Notes: generated by a model from the sequence alone, not told the origin. Shown: positions 19,326 through 32,271, numbered from the stretch's first letter. The stretch is DNA of 64,000 nt from Euphorbia lathyris (GCF_963576675.1 NC_088914.1:87294441-87358440); one strand, 5' to 3'. Numbers and translations are program-made.

Positions 19326-21093
19326 GATTTTAAGAGTGTGTGTTTAAACAAAACCTGAGAGTGAGAAAGAGTAAACGTATGTCATTCATTTGCTTTAAAG
19401 TATATCAATCTAAAATTATAGGTCTTTTAATTTATTTTAGATTGCTCCCACTATTTTGCCAAATTAATAACCCTCCATATTAATTCGAAGAATTTCACAA
19501 ATCCTTTAGCCAACAAGCTAGTCCCATTTGTTAGGTAGATTCATGCAATCAATCACATCTCGAATGTGATTCCTAGGTTATTGGGTTACTAACCACATTA
19601 GTAACTAATATGTCATTCATATTAATCCCAACCATCTTGCCCATTAGTTTATGACAACATGAGTTTGCCCATCCAATTATCATACTCTAATTTAAGTATT
19701 ACCCCATATTCATGAAAGAACGATTTTCGATAATCCAGGTGTTACCATAAGACCCCGAGCTTGAGTTTACCCAACAACCCAAAGGCCCCCAGTACTGCCG
19801 GCTGAATTATAATATTAGGGAGGGGCAACCGATTTTAATAACTTGCTTATTTACTTAACTTTTTAACGAGGGATTTTATTTAAGTCTCATAATCTAACTT
19901 AGTCTTGATTTGCTTTAGCATACATCAGACATACATACATTCACATACATTGGCGTTATGGACATATCATCTAAATTATTCCGTCGAGCCAGAGACGGAA
20001 TAAAAGGGGCAAACCTAAGGAAATACTAACTATTACATATTTCTCTTTAGGTCCTCCGTCTTCTCTATGGCGCCTTGAAATTACATATTAATTTCTATAC
20101 TACTATAAGAAAACTTCAATTGAATTGAAGGGAATCAGATGAGAGGAGAAATTACAATAGATAGTAGAAAGGCAGGACGCGCAGGCCCTATTTCAAAAAT
20201 ACCAAAAGACTAAAAGAGGGTCCAAATATGTCCATAACTCCAAACATGCATAGACTCAATTAAATAAATTTAATTGGTTGATTATATAACCGGCTTATGT
20301 AATATTTAGGTTAATCACATTAACTCATCAAATTAACTTTCATCTAATTTTACTTCTAATCGTTTTGTATCTTTATATTAATCCTTAGATTAATATAACC
20401 ATATAAAACGTCGATTATGCATGTCCCAATTATTTTGATTTCAATTCATTTAACACTTTGATTTACAACTTGGTAAAAACAAACTTTTAAACGAATTTTT
20501 CATTCGATAATCAAAACAGAAAACTATTGATTTTCGAAACATATATATATATATATAAATTATTTACAAGCCGATTTTAACAATTAAAATCAAGTGGGAT
20601 TCGGGCCGGAGGCCCGAAACTGGGCTGCTGCCGTTTGGCAGCAGCCCCGCGGCTGCGCACGCGGCTGCTGCCGCGAGGCAGCAGCTGCGCGACAGCGGTT
20701 GGTCGTGCCGTGAGGCGCGACCCGAGCCGCTGTCGTATTTTTTTTTATAAATATAAATATAAATATATATATATATATTAGATTTTAAAACGGTTTTAAA
20801 AACGATTTTCAGAAATAGGAAAAACTACAATAGATTTCCGTTTTATCTTTTAGAATTAATAAAACTAATTTTATTAACCTAACTATAAAACAAATAGATT
20901 TTGTTATAATGATTATCAACCGAAATAATTAGGAACATACGCATAATCAATTTTAATTAACAATTAACTAAAATTTATTTATCTTTAGAATTAATTAATC
21001 AAACAATTTGTTAATTAATCCTAACCATAAATATTTATTCAATCCTATTGAAAAACTTCTAAATTTTCATATATGAAATAACGGATTTAACGA
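19326..21093 (-). other. Copia-1 untranslated leader with GC-rich hairpins
   Basis: Non-coding, AT-rich interval between PBS and gag, unusually long for a copia leader. At 20602-20735 it holds four consecutive strong inverted repeats in an otherwise AT-rich stretch: GGGCC/GGCCC; GGCTGCTGCC/GGCAGCAGCC twice; and GACAGCGG/CCGCTGTC enclosing GGTCGTGCC/GGCGCGACC. The position fits an RNA dimerisation or packaging signal, but that is inference. Confidence 0.65.
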
Positions 21094-21107
21094 TGGCTCT
21101 GATACCA
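21094..21107 (-). other. Copia-1 primer-binding site
   Basis: Minus-strand TGGTATCAGAGCCA, the standard plant copia PBS complementary to the 3' end of initiator tRNA-Met. It starts one base after the LTR end. Confidence 0.93.
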
Positions 21108-21108
21108 C

Positions 21109-22972
21109 TGTTGGAAATTAGGCTAAGGTATAGCAGCGGAAATATAAAATTTTTAGCCTACTTCCTTTTAACCATAGGATCCGTTAATCGTTATTTCATA
21201 TAAAGAGGGATAAGAAGGAATACCTTTTGAAGAACAATCTACCGTTGTTAAAGAAGCGCGCACAATTCTTCTTCGAGATCCCAAGCACGAAGTATAACAC
21301 GGTGAGGTTAAGATAGAATCAACCCTTATGAGATGCAACCAAAATAGATTGCCTCTAATTAACCAACACAAGATCAAAGAGAAAAGGAGATGAATGTAAT
21401 TAATCAATCGACGGAAGCCGTATGAATTCTTGTCCACGAAAACGGGAAGTCGAATTCTCTTTCTCTCACTAGCTAGGGATTTCGAAAATCACAAAAGGGG
21501 AGGGGATAGGCCTAGTCGAAATTCACACATTAGGGGGGTATATATAATAACTTGTATCTAAACCCTAGTTAGATAGGAATAGGTTACTTAATAGGAATTC
21601 AATTCGGAATAGGATTCCTAATTATTATCTTATAATATATCTAATATATTTAGGATAATAATAAATAACCTAATTGGATAATAATATGAGTATATTAATC
21701 TAATTAAAACTCCTAATTTAATTATCTCTCTTAATTAATTTAATTCACAAACCTAATCAAATTAGGATTAAAGGAATTAAAATAATTCCTAACTTATTAT
21801 ATACAAATTTCGGCCTCCCCTAATTAAATGGGCCTTACTGGGCTCATTTGGGCTTCCATCTATTAATGACATCCATCTCTCTTTTGGTTCCAAGTCTTAT
21901 GTGTGATCCATTAGGTTCTTACTACTTCTGGCCGTATGCAACTATTAAATTAATTTCTTCAAGAATTATATTTAATCCTTGCATAACGGAATGATGTACT
22001 GAGTATGTTATTGGCAAGTCTGTAATCATTCCCCCAGAGTCCGTTAAGAAGACAGGTTGATTCTGTCGTTAACCCTTCCGTATTAGTTACAGTATAATTC
22101 GATCCTTTATCAACTATATCCTTGAACTGAATCTTATGACTATGGATGATGTCAAGTCACATATAGCGAGACGTTCGTTTTACTTGTTCAGGCCGAGTCA
22201 ACTCAAGTAGATAGGTTAAGTGAAATCTGTATTTCAAGTCTTAAGCTATCACCTTGCAAGGATTTAGAGTCGAGTCTTCCACAAGCGATCCTTGGATATA
22301 TCTCCCATTAATCGGGAGTGATAAATGCTCAATCCAATGTATAACTACCCTGACATTACTTCCTGTGACACACAACCTTTGCAATTCACACCCCAGAGTC
22401 ATCTCTGTTAAGGATCGTGGGACTGCAGGATCAAAGTCTCACATTCAGTAATTCAGGATGACCAATTAACATTCCTTTGAGTCTGAGGATTACTTATACC
22501 TATTAATACCAATGAGATGAACAGGTGACAATGATGAATCTATCCATCCTGTTATCTCAAATCGGATCCCCAATCCTAATGAACGACGTTTCATCGGATC
22601 TATGTAACTGTCCAGATATCTATATATATGAAGCTTGTGAGATCAGCTTTCTGTCGGACAGAAAACATTGTTACATACAAGTCTCAACTGTGATATATCA
22701 ATCCTAAACATATCACTTGACTTGGAGTGGTTTTAAGTTTATTAGTTTATTATAAAGTTTTGTCTCACTTCATGCTTGTATGAACACTTTATAATCACTT
22801 TAAACAAACTTACGGATTTCCTTTTATTAGACTTTATTTAGTGCTTTAAAAGGGATTGCCTTTATATAGTTATAAAACATATATCTCATTAAAACAAATG
22901 ATATAAAGAACAATTCATTTACATTAAGTTTGTATCCTGCAACAATTGTCTATAGGATACTAAACCCCAACA
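21109..22972 (-). repeat. Copia-1 5' LTR (1864 bp)
   Basis: Minus strand begins TGTTGGGGTTTAGTATCC at 22972 and ends CCAACA at 21109, next to the PBS. The ends form the short inverted repeat TGTTGG/CCAACA. The right-flanking 5 bp are cccgt (22973-22977); the partner target duplication lies outside the window. No second copy is present for confirmation. Confidence 0.85.
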
Positions 22973-23157
22973 CCCGTCTCCTTTGAGCTCAACGTTGAGT
23001 GTTTTTGCTATCTCCCTTAACTCTTCTTCTCAAAAAATTGCAGATACATCAGTTGTAATCAAATCAAATCTCAACTCAAGGATTGATTTCATTTCGGTAA
23101 TTACAAGTCTATATTTCTTAATTCGTGTTTCTGTTTTGGGTTTTTAACTTTTGTTTG
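22973..23157. other. Non-coding block, part of an inverted duplication with 62.8-63.1 kb
   Basis: The block (with 25016-25290, after removal of the solo LTR) is the reverse complement of about 62755-63115. Shared marks are TCTCAACTCAAGGATTGATT and ATTTCGGTAATTACAA. The function of the duplicated sequence is not recognised. A pyrimidine-rich start and an ATTGCAG site recall a 5' UTR exon. Confidence 0.7.
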
Positions 23158-25015
23158 TGTTGGCCCAAAATAAATAAATTTTATTTTATATATATATATA
23201 ATGCTTGTTTGTCAATTTTAGGATATAGTTTTCATTGTATCTAGAAAATAATAATGATAAAATAAAAATAATAAATACATTCGTAAATTCATCCCAAATA
23301 CGCGAGGCGTACATCTTCATACGCGGGGCGTACTCCACACATCCAAAGGCGTTTCAGGATTAGGAGCACGTTTACGCGGGGCGTGCATTTCCATACGCAG
23401 GGCATATACCGCGCATCCGAAGACGTTCCACTTCAGAGACTCGTTTACGTGGGACGTACCCTTCCATACGCCACGCGTAAACGTCATCGACAGAACGCGC
23501 AAGCTTTAGAAGCCCTGATACACAGGGCGTAACCTCTCTTCCGACAGCAGTTGGAAACAGTCAACAGCAGTTAGTGGGAGTTGAAGAAGTTAAGTTAGTT
23601 GATGATGTGGCAAGTTAGTGGGAGAGAATTTCAAGGGGTAGTTGGTGAATAATTACCAAAATGCCACTGAATAATTACCAAAATGCCACTCCAAAATACT
23701 ATAAATAGACCCCCTCCCCTTCATAAAAAATCACTCAATCCAACACAACAAAACCCCTTCCTAAGGTCCCTTTCAATGCTCTCTAGTTCTTAGTTCTAGT
23801 TCTTAGTTCTTAAGTCCCTTTGTTCTTAGTTCTTCAAGTTCTTTCTTTCGTTCTTCGTTTTTTTTTTAACTTCGATTCCTCTTTTAGCTCTTCTTTAGCT
23901 CCAATTAAAGTTCCAATAGCCTCTTTCCAAGTTTTTCTAATTCAATTTAGTATTCCAAGTCTTTAATTTGCTCAATTCCTAGCTAGAGCTCTGTTTTCAA
24001 ATCGATTTTCCAGATTCGTCCAATTACTTTCAAAGCCCGATTGCGTCTATTTAAAGTCATTTTTTGCTTTCAATCCCTTCGACAAAGTTGTTCCTGACGT
24101 CTTGAAGTTCAATCTAGTATATTTATTTGCCCAATTCCGTGCCCAGAATCTCTATTTACAAGCCGATCTGTCCAGCCCAAATCCTTTTAGACATTCTGTT
24201 TCCAGAATTTTCCAGATTCGTCCAGTTATTTTCAACTCCCAATTTTGTCTACTTAGCATCCGTTTTAGCCTTCGATCCCTTATAGAAGTTTGTTCCTGAC
24301 CTCCTGAAGTTAAATTTAGCCTATTTACTCGTCCAATTCCGTGTTCTTAAGCATCCAAACGAGCCTCCCGAAGTTGAGGGTTAAATCTGCCCCATTTGCC
24401 TACCAACGTTTTACCATTGCCAAGATCATATACCGTACGGGCCCGACCGGTTGCAGCTCTCCAAGGACCTCGCACCGACACCAAAATTCAACATCAATCC
24501 GAGATAGCTATTATGGCTCCAAGTTTGTTGTTGAATTCCAATTTATTTTAATTGCATTTCAATTCCTTGTATTTGATTTGTTCTTCCAGTTCAATTGAAT
24601 CAGCTATATGTTTAGTATAGAAGTTCTTCAATTGTAATTCATTTTCAATTTCATGCTTACCTCAAACACATGTATTCAAACCTTGATTTACATCAATAAA
24701 ATACCGATTTTTCACCAAATCTCGTGTTAATTTTGCACCTTCAATTTCTTTACTTTTCCCGTCTTCAATCTATACGCTTAGCTTAAATAAAAACAATTTA
24801 TCTCGCAAAGTTTCTATAACGGCGCGAGAGACCCAAGAGGGACTTTTTCAATCCTTGCGTCCCTCGCCAATCGTTTCGTTTAGAATTCAAGTTTTGGCGC
24901 GCAAATTCCATAAACTTAACCATTTTAATTGAGAGGTAATCTTCTCTGGCACGCCCGCACCCTAACCACACGTGACAAGGTTGAAAATTAGCATATTCGC
25001 AAAATATCGCTAACA
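23158..25015 (+). repeat. Solo LTR (1858 bp) with 5-bp target duplication
   Basis: Starts TGTTGGCCC and ends CGCTAACA, flanked by the direct repeat GTTTG (23153-23157 and 25016-25020). The uninterrupted target is seen in inverted orientation near 62970. No coding region, PBS or second LTR adjoins it, so recombination between two LTRs has removed the interior. A TATA box (TATAAATA, 23700-23707) gives the orientation. U3 holds GC-rich degenerate repeats of TACGCGGGGCGTAC (23295-23530) in otherwise AT-rich sequence. Confidence 0.88.
23700..23707 (+). promoter_or_regulatory. TATA box of the solo LTR
   Basis: TATAAATA followed by a C-rich stretch, then a long pyrimidine-rich transcribed-looking region. 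The solo LTR may still act as a promoter reading rightward. Confidence 0.55.
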
Positions 25016-25985
25016 GTTTGTAATTCTATCTTTTGTTGAAGTTTATGCATTATAAGACATTGATTTACTTACAAACTATCTTTTGTTGAAGTTTATGCAT
25101 TATAAGACATTGATTTACTTTAATCATTTCACCAATTCCGTTATTATCATGTCGAACGCAATCTGCCTTTTGTTGAATTTTGCAAATGCTTGGTCCTCTA
25201 ATCCTTTTGTTAACATCCCTTTGTTTCTTCCCCTCAATAGCCATTGGTATTTTCCTTTGCTTTGCTTGAAGTGACATTAATTTAATACTCAATTGATCCG
25301 AGGCTATACTCAGATCAGTCTTTCTCTTCCTCTCTGTTAGCTTCTTCTTTCTCAATTGAGTATTAAATTGATCAATCAGTTCATATCCTAATGAAATGGT
25401 AAAAGGTTCAAATCGGGATGTTAGAAAGAAATTAAGAAAGAGGAGAGAGACAAGAGAGAGAAAAAGAGGAGAAAGAAAGGAGAAGAAAATTAAAAAATTA
25501 AAAAGAGATGGAGAAGATGATATAATTGATTTTTATTTTTTATTTTGGGGTTTATTTATGATAATTAGATAATAATGGATATTAATTTATAAAATAAATA
25601 AATATAAGAACTAAATTAACTCTTTTTCCTTTGACTTTTAACACCGTTAGTCAATTTGGTATGTGTTTGCTAACGGAATGAAACTCACGGTACCATTTTG
25701 CAGACTTTTAAACCACATAGGTATTGTTTGAAAACAGGTGTAACCACAAAGTTTATTTTTGTACTTTTCCCTTTAAAGTATATATAAATGTTTTTTTAAT
25801 TAATATTTTATATTATCAAAATAATAGATGATAAAATTGATAAAAGAGTAATAAATAGTTTGATTAATTGAAATTAAAAAGTACCAAATTTATTAAAATA
25901 TAGATATAGTACAATATAAGGAGTATATAAAAAAAATTAAAAAATCATTCCAAAACAACATATGCAAAATTAGTATAATATAAAT
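25016..25985. other. Non-coding block; 50-bp tandem duplication
   Basis: 25016-25290 continues the inverted duplication shared with 62755-62945. A 50-bp unit (core TTTTGTTGAAGTTTATGCAT) is duplicated at 25026-25075 and 25076-25117. The duplicate is absent from the inverted copy, so it arose after the duplication. The weak minus-strand ORF at 25065-25355 has no recognised relative. 25400-25985 is AT-rich and purine-rich with nothing recognised. Confidence 0.6.
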
Positions 25986-26446
25986 TAGGTTTAATACATC
26001 ATTTGTCCCAATAGTCCCCCTAACTTGCATAAAATGTTCAATTAGCCCCTTGAACTTGTGCAAAATGTAATCAATTGATCATTCGGTTCCAAAAAAAGTA
26101 AGTTAAATGCAGAAGATGTATTGCACTCATCTTAAAAAAGTAAAACAACCAAGATCAGAGTATGTGGTTCTAATATTAGAGAAGATAAGTTTTATAGTTT
26201 AGCAAGTAATATCTTCATTTTTAATTTATTTTTTAATTATGTAATAACATTCTAAAATTCGTGGAATACATTTTCCGCATTTGACTTATTTTTTTTTGCA
26301 ACTGATTGATCAATTGATTACATTTTACGCAAGTTTATGGGGCTAGTTGAACATTTTTTGCAAATTCAGAGAGCTATCGAGACACTTTAAAAATTCAAAC
26401 GACCAATCAAATTTTTTGAACAAGTTCAAATGATATATTAAGCCTA
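25986..26446. mobile_element. MITE with TAGG(T/C)TTAATA terminal inverted repeats
   Basis: Left end TAGGTTTAATACATCATTTG. The right end reads, in reverse complement, TAGGCTTAATATATCATTTG. Sub-terminal text is also inverted (AGTTCAA, TTGATCAATTGAT). About 460 bp, no ORF. Superfamily undetermined. Confidence 0.7.
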
Positions 26447-27095
26447 TAAATTAATTTGGTCGAAGCCCATAAGGTAAGTGTTTACAGAAAAGGATAAGGT
26501 ATACAATGCATTCGTAGAAAACGACAAGTTAAACTTTTCAAGGTTCAGCATATGTGGTGAGGAAATATATCCCACATCGAAACATTGAGGGAGAGAAAAC
26601 CTCTAATATAAATTAGTTACACTCGTTGAGTAATCCAAAATAATTGGACTCGTTTCAGTACTAGTTGATTACCGTTTTATTTGATTACTTCAGTGCATTG
26701 ATATCATTGACTCGAAATATATATAACCGGATTAAATATATATTTTTTTTAAAATTCAAAACGAGCCGTTCAGTGAGTTTTGAGCTCGAAAGGAGCTTAT
26801 ATCGAGCTCGAGCATAGCTCTAAATTCTAGCCAAACTTATATCGAGCTCAAGCAGAGCCTTGGACTCTAAAATTCTAGCTAAACTTATATCGAGCTTGAG
26901 TCGAGCTTTAAAATTTCGGGCTTGTAAGACCTAAAGTATTAAATTTGGATTAAAACGGACAATATTACATGATATTTAAATATTGGACCAGATAATAGCA
27001 TTAGCACTAAAATCTTTATTATGGTATTAAACTAGCATTAGCACTAAAATCTTCAAATTTCATTAATTATTACAAATAAAAAACAGAGATCACCA
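26447..27095. other. Non-coding; orphan USE-like motif and a three-unit repeat
   Basis: A plant snRNA-type upstream element (ATCCCACATCG, near 26570-26580) is followed by an ATATAAAT about 25 bp later, with no RNA body I can recognise. At 26796-26915 three units share AACTTATATCGAGCT(C/T)GAG. No coding sequence. Confidence 0.5.
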
Positions 27096-27397
27096 TAGTT
27101 ATTAAAGGCACATGGCGCACTAAGATGTAAGGGGTCCTGGAGCCTTGGCGCACGGCAATGGCGCACGCCATAGCGAGACAAGACGCACTTTCAAAATTAA
27201 AAATTATAAACTATAAAACTAACATAAAAATGCAATGAATACTAAATTATAAAAATATCTTAAAGCATAAATAAATTTTAAAATGCAAAATAAACTCTAT
27301 ATTAGAAAGATAAAGTTGAATACTAAATTCGTAGTGTTTTTCTTTCTACTAGACTCTGTCTCTTCCTCTTCAAATCATAAACGTACTCTGTTTCTTC

Positions 27398-27874
27398 TGT
27401 TAGAAAAGATTAATCCAAAATAAACAAACACAGAAAGAAAACATGAATAGTAAACATGAACAGTAAACAGGAAATTAAAAGGAAAGAGATAGACAAATCT
27501 GAGGCCTGTATTAGCAGTTTCCTTAAGACATATCTTGCCGCTATTGACAATCGTCTCCCAGGATACAACAGATTACGCAAGCGAACTCTTACCGAGTGTA
27601 TAATAGCTATCACCGGAGTAGAACAAAACAACAGGTACAGATAGCAGAAATGTTTCAGAGAATAATATTTCAAAGTATTTAATCTGATAGCTCCATCATA
27701 TATATATAGAACTTGAATAGACATGTCTGTTCTCGAATGAACACGACTATTCATGAACGAACGCGACTGTTCATGAACTGACACGACTAATCATGAACGA
27801 ACACAAATGTTCATGAACAAGGATGACTGTTGGAATTTATACTAATTTCATTTATATATATAAATTTTCCAACA
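27398..27874 (-). repeat. Copia-2 3' LTR (477 bp)
   Basis: Minus strand starts TGTTGGAAAATTTATATATA at 27874, after the purine tract ATGTGGGGGAT, and ends TTTTCTAACA at 27398. Repeats of GTTCATGAAC/GTTCGTTCATGA (27730-27830) occupy the U3 start. A TATATATATA lies near 27700. The end at 27398 is inferred from the CA terminus only, since no second LTR is available. Confidence 0.7.
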
Positions 27875-28396
27875 ATCCCCCACATAAATGAAATTGGAAA
27901 CGAGACGATTAGGATGTGGTGATAACTTTCTACAGCTGATATCTGCATAGGATAGGTAGCTAATGTGCCTTGAACCTTCCCTTGTGAAAGTATATTTACT
28001 TTACTGGCTGACTAGTAGACGCGATGCTTTGAACTATTCTGCCGTTTGTGTAAACAGTGATATACCCCACACAGATATCAACATAATCCGGTATAGGTTC
28101 TCATGGTTATGTTCATTATGGTCATGAACATCGCCTGGTTCTGCGAGAGTTTAAGAGTACTAGGCCCTCACTAGTCTCCATCGAAGCGACCCCACTTCAC
28201 TCTAACATAGGTGATTTTATTTGCTCAGAATTTCTGATGCACAATGTATCATTAAAAGCATATAGCTTATCCTTTTTCCGTTGGTGTCACTGTTTACATC
28301 TAGGAATGGACTAGGGTTTAACCCCCTACAGTGAACGCATAAGGTTTATGCAATTAGGTTGTCCCTTTGAACCTAGATCTTGGGATCTCCAGTCAA
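27875..28396 (-). other. Copia-2 3' untranslated region and polypurine tract
   Basis: Non-coding sequence between the RNase H stop and the 3' LTR. It ends in the plus-strand primer ATGTGGGGGAT (minus strand, about 27875-27885). No reading frame of note. Confidence 0.7.
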
Positions 28397-29980
28397 CTAG
28401 GTAGGGTTTTCCTTCACATAACGCCTCTTCTCTATGGGCTTTAGTCCCATTCCTTTCGATGATTTTTCAACTTGATCTCTATTTAACCCTTTGGTTAGCG
28501 GATCCGCTATGTTATCCTTTGATCCAACAAAATCAACAGAAATAACACTTGTTGAGATCAGTTGTCTAACGGAGTTATGTCGACGACGCATATGTCGATG
28601 TTTACCGTTATATATCCCATTCTGTGCTCTCTTAATCGTTGCTTGATTATCACAATGTATACAAATTGTGGGCACAGGTTTGGACCACATAGGAACATCC
28701 TCCAAGAAGTTTCTTAGCCACTCAGCTTCTTCTCCTGCTTTATCTAAAGCTACAAACTCAGACTCCATAGTGGATCTCGTTATAATTGTTTGCCTTGAGG
28801 ATTTCCAAGATACTGCTCCTCCTGCTAGAGTAAACACATATCCACTCGTGCCTTTGGAATTTTTTATATCAGATATCCAACTTGCATCAGAGAATCCTTC
28901 TAACACGGCAGGCTCTCTCGTATAGTGCAATCCATAATCACGAGTATATCTTAAATACCGAAGTATTCTTACAATGGCTTTCCAGTGGATTTCCTCTGGA
29001 TTACTCGTGTATCTACTTAAACTGCTGACAGTAAAAGCAATATCAGGCCTTGTACAACTCATGAGATACATTAGACTGCCTATAACTTTTGCGTATTCTA
29101 CTTGGTTAACGCTTTCACCTTTATTTTTACATAAATGTTGGCTAGTGTCGATTGGAGTTCTGGCAATACAAGAATCATTCTTACTAAACTTGTCAAGAAT
29201 CTTGTCCACATAGTGTGACTGAGTCAAGATGATACCACTAGGTGAACGTTTGATTTGGATACCCAAAATCACATCTGCGAGTCCCATATCTTTCATATCA
29301 AACCGTGAGTTTAACATGTCTTTGGTACTCTTCACCATCTTGTCATTACTTCCAACAATAAGTATGTCATCAACATACAAACACAAAATGATATATCCTT
29401 CATTTGTAGTTTTGACATAAATACATTTATCACACTCGTTTATTTGATAGCCGTTTATCATCATGACATCATCAAACTTCTTATGCCATTGTTTTGGTGC
29501 TTGCTTTAATCCATATAAAGACTTCACCAATTTACAGACTTTTCTTTCTTGACCTGGAGCTACACAACCTTCGGGTTGTTCCATATAAATCTCTTCATCA
29601 AGATCTCCATTCAAGAAAGCTGTCTTAACATCCATTTGATGTATTTCAAGGTTCCGCAAAGCGGCGATTGAAAGTATCATCCTAATAGATGTTATCCTAG
29701 ACACGGGAGAGTACGTGTCAAAGTAGTCAAAACCTTCTTTTTGTCTATAACCTTTTATAACCAATCTGGCCTTATACTTATCAATTGTTCCATCTGCTTT
29801 CATTTTCCGTTTGAAAATCCATCTAGAGCTTAGTGGTTTCGTTCCCGGAGGAAGATCTACTAATTCCCATGTATGGTTTTGCAATATGAATTCAATTTCA
29901 CTCCTTATAGCCTCTTTCCACAAAGGGCTTTCCGTTGAGCTTACAGCTGCCTTGTAGGTCTGAGGCTCTGCCTCTACCAT
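28397..29980 (-). CDS. Copia-2 reverse transcriptase and RNase H
   Basis: About 527 residues, open from the frame change near 30035 to the stop at 28397. RT (about 35-270) shows [29 protein letters not shown] (catalytic Asp) and YVDD in [12 protein letters not shown]. RNase H shows [27 protein letters not shown] and a DPLTKGL tail, all expected for copia elements. RNA is copied into cDNA within the particle. Catalytic residues are intact. The real polyprotein starts upstream in gag; the start given here is only the first Met of this frame. Confidence 0.92.
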   Translation of the reverse strand: MVEAEPQTYKAAVSSTESPLWKEAIRSEIEFILQNHTWELVDLPPGTKPLSSRWIFKRKMKADGTIDKYKARLVIKGYRQKEGFDYFDTYSPVSRITSIRMILSIAALRNLEIHQMDVKTAFLNGDLDEEIYMEQPEGCVAPGQERKVCKLVKSLYGLKQAPKQWHKKFDDVMMINGYQINECDKCIYVKTTNEGYIILCLYVDDILIVGSNDKMVKSTKDMLNSRFDMKDMGLADVILGIQIKRSPSGIILTQSHYVDKILDKFSKNDSCIARTPIDTSQHLCKNKGESVNQVEYAKVIGSLMYLMSCTRPDIAFTVSSLSRYTSNPEEIHWKAIVRILRYLRYTRDYGLHYTREPAVLEGFSDASWISDIKNSKGTSGYVFTLAGGAVSWKSSRQTIITRSTMESEFVALDKAGEEAEWLRNFLEDVPMWSKPVPTICIHCDNQATIKRAQNGIYNGKHRHMRRRHNSVRQLISTSVISVDFVGSKDNIADPLTKGLNRDQVEKSSKGMGLKPIEKRRYVKENPT

Positions 29981-30012
29981 ATAGGTTAGAAAATCTGGAC
30001 CAAATGATTTTT

Positions 30013-32268
30013 CTACCCTAGCTCTCTTACTCCTTCTAGGCTCAGCCTCTTTTCAACATCAGTTTCTTGTTGAGGGTCCTGACTGTTATCATCAACAGTT
30101 TCTAAAGTCCGTTTGGGTCTCGAACCGTCTTCTCTTTCCTTACAAGGAAATATATTTTCAAAGAATGATGCATTCTTTGATTCCATGATGGTGTTCTTAT
30201 GAATCTCAGGATTTTTAGATTCATGCACAAGAAATCTATATGCCTTACTATGAAGCGCATAGCCAATGAAAATACAATCCACCGTCTTTGGACCTATTTT
30301 CATTCTTTTTGGCAATGGAGCCATTACCTTAGCAAGACACCCCCACACTTTCAAGTAATTATAGGTAGGTTTTCTTCCTTTCCATAATTCATATGGGGTC
30401 TTGTCTAATTTCTTACGGGGCACTCTATTTAAAAGGTGATTTGCCGATAAGATAGCTTCCCCCCACATGTTCTGTGGCAACCCAGAACTGTTTAGCATTG
30501 CGTTCATCATTTCCTTTAAGGTACGATTTTTACGCTCCGCCACTCCATTAGACTGAGGAGAGTATGGTGGTGTTACCTCGTGAATAATACCATGTTGCGA
30601 GCTAAATTCCCCAAATGGTTCAACATATTCACCACCACGATCACTTCTCACCACTTTAATCTTTTTATTAAGTTGGTTTTCCACCTCTTGTTTATAGAGA
30701 ATAAATTTCTCTATAGCCTCGTCTTTGCTTTTAAGCAAATATACATAGCAATATTTGGTACTATCATCAATGAAAGTAATAAAGTATTTATTACCTCCTC
30801 TAGTTTGAATAAACTTTAAGTCACAAATATCACTATGTATTAGATCAAGTGGTTCTGTTTTTCTTTCCACGGAATGGAATGAACATTTTGTTAATTTTGA
30901 CTCTACACAAATTTCACATTTATGTTTATAATCAATTGGGAATGAAGGGATATGATCTAAATTAATTAATCTACGCATCGTATTAGAATTAACATGTCCA
31001 AGTCTACCATGCCATAAATCAAATGACTCAATGATATAAACGGAAGAAACGTCATTCTTATTAATATTCATTGAACTTGGATTACAAGAAATTGCATTAA
31101 ATTTCCACATCCCATTGGATACATATCCTTTTCCCACATACATTCCCCCTTTAGTCAAAATAAACTTTTCGGCTTCGAAGACCATCCTAAAACCATGTGT
31201 ACTAAGGATGCTTCCTGAAACCAAGTTCTTCCGAATTTCTGGAACATACAAAACATTCTGCAGTTTTACTTCCTTTCCAGAAGTCATCTTCAGAATTACA
31301 GTCCCATTCCCCTTGATCATTGAGGTAGCAGAATTTCCCATAAAGAGCTTCTCTCCAGTTTGAGGAGTCAGTTTAGCAAAGGAATCCTTATCACAACAAA
31401 CGTGACGTGTGGCACCAGTATCTAGCCACCATTCCCTTGGGTTGGAATCAATCATATTGACTTCCGACACCACAGCACATAAATCAATCTCTGATACATC
31501 TTGTTCAATGGTTTCCATTACATGTGTTTCATTTGGCCTAAACCTCTTTGGTCGCTTGCAATTAGATGACATGTGACCCTTTCTGTTACAATTGTAGCAT
31601 TTTCCACTGAATTTGGTATTTTTGGATATGCCACCTTTAGGACCCAATATCCGCTTCTTGCCTTTGCCTTTCTTGGAGTTCTCATTTGTCTCCACCATAT
31701 TTGCCTTAGCCACAGACTGACTAGCCATATTGGAGACTTTCTTCTCCGTGCCTCTATTGTCCTCCTCAATTCGGAGTCGGACAATAAGTTCCTCAACTGT
31801 CATTTCCTTTCGCTTATGCTTAAGATAATTTTTGAAATCTTTCCATCCAGGCGGCAATTTTTCTATTATTGCTGCCACTTGGAACGATTCAGAAATTGAC
31901 ATACGTTCGACATGGATTTCATGGATAATTAGTTGTAAATCTTGCACTTGACTTACAACTTTCTTAGAATCTACCATATTATAATTCAGAAATTGCCCAA
32001 CTAAGAATTTCTTAGCCCCAGCATCCTCTGATTTATATTTATGGTCCAGAGATTCCCATAATTTCTTTGCCGTTTGCTTGACTTGGTAAACACTGTAAAG
32101 TGCATCAGTCAAGCCGTTTAAAATATAATTACGGCAAAGGAAGTCAGAATGCTTACATGCTTCCATTGCATTAAAGGCAGTAGTAGCATCTACCTCATCC
32201 TCTCTGATTACAGGAGGATCATCCTTTAAGGATTTAGCCAAATTAAGCATAGTAAGGTAAAATAACAT
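30013..32268 (-). CDS. Copia-2 Gag (main part), protease and integrase
   Basis: 751 residues. A UBN2-type copia gag lies at about 20-190. The zinc knuckle [14 protein letters not shown] (Cx2Cx4Hx4C) lies near 223-236. The protease active site DTG is in [13 protein letters not shown] (about 283). Integrase follows: HGRLGHVN...CEICVESK zinc finger, [19 protein letters not shown] and [11 protein letters not shown] (D,D,E intact). The frame leaves the true frame near 30035, close to an AAAA run, and ends at 30013; RT follows in another frame. Upstream, the TAA at 32269-32271 separates it from the gag N terminus in the same frame. Confidence 0.92.
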   Translation of the reverse strand: MLFYLTMLNLAKSLKDDPPVIREDEVDATTAFNAMEACKHSDFLCRNYILNGLTDALYSVYQVKQTAKKLWESLDHKYKSEDAGAKKFLVGQFLNYNMVDSKKVVSQVQDLQLIIHEIHVERMSISESFQVAAIIEKLPPGWKDFKNYLKHKRKEMTVEELIVRLRIEEDNRGTEKKVSNMASQSVAKANMVETNENSKKGKGKKRILGPKGGISKNTKFSGKCYNCNRKGHMSSNCKRPKRFRPNETHVMETIEQDVSEIDLCAVVSEVNMIDSNPREWWLDTGATRHVCCDKDSFAKLTPQTGEKLFMGNSATSMIKGNGTVILKMTSGKEVKLQNVLYVPEIRKNLVSGSILSTHGFRMVFEAEKFILTKGGMYVGKGYVSNGMWKFNAISCNPSSMNINKNDVSSVYIIESFDLWHGRLGHVNSNTMRRLINLDHIPSFPIDYKHKCEICVESKLTKCSFHSVERKTEPLDLIHSDICDLKFIQTRGGNKYFITFIDDSTKYCYVYLLKSKDEAIEKFILYKQEVENQLNKKIKVVRSDRGGEYVEPFGEFSSQHGIIHEVTPPYSPQSNGVAERKNRTLKEMMNAMLNSSGLPQNMWGEAILSANHLLNRVPRKKLDKTPYELWKGRKPTYNYLKVWGCLAKVMAPLPKRMKIGPKTVDCIFIGYALHSKAYRFLVHESKNPEIHKNTIMESKNASFFENIFPCKEREDGSRPKRTLETVDDNSQDPQQETDVEKRLSLEGVRELG

Positions 32269-32271
32269 TTT

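Larger units (their letters stand above)
17477..22972 (-). mobile_element. Copia-1: Ty1-copia element truncated by the Tat/Ogre insertion
   Basis: Minus-strand element with 5' LTR (21109-22972), PBS complementary to initiator tRNA-Met (21094-21107), a 1.8-kb leader, gag (18465-19325), protease and part of integrase. It stops abruptly at 17477 where the Tat/Ogre LTR begins. RT, RNase H and the 3' LTR would lie left of the window, beyond the Tat/Ogre element. Reading frames are broken several times, so this copy is older than its invader. Confidence 0.9.

Noticed and set aside
21094..21107. tRNA-Met gene suggested by the TGGTATCAGAGC motif (also at 45376 and a variant at 53184)
   Set aside because: Only the 12-14 nt complementary to the tRNA 3' end is present, directly at LTR borders. 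These are primer-binding sites.
25065..25355. Lys-rich minus-strand ORF as a host gene
   Set aside because: It crosses the 50-bp tandem duplication, is not preserved in the inverted copy at 62.8 kb and has no recognised motif.
26570..26620. Further snRNA-type promoters at 26570 and 58276
   Set aside because: The USE-like CCCACATCG lacks a TATA box at 33 bp (about 25 bp or none) and no RNA body follows. Kept only as orphan motifs.
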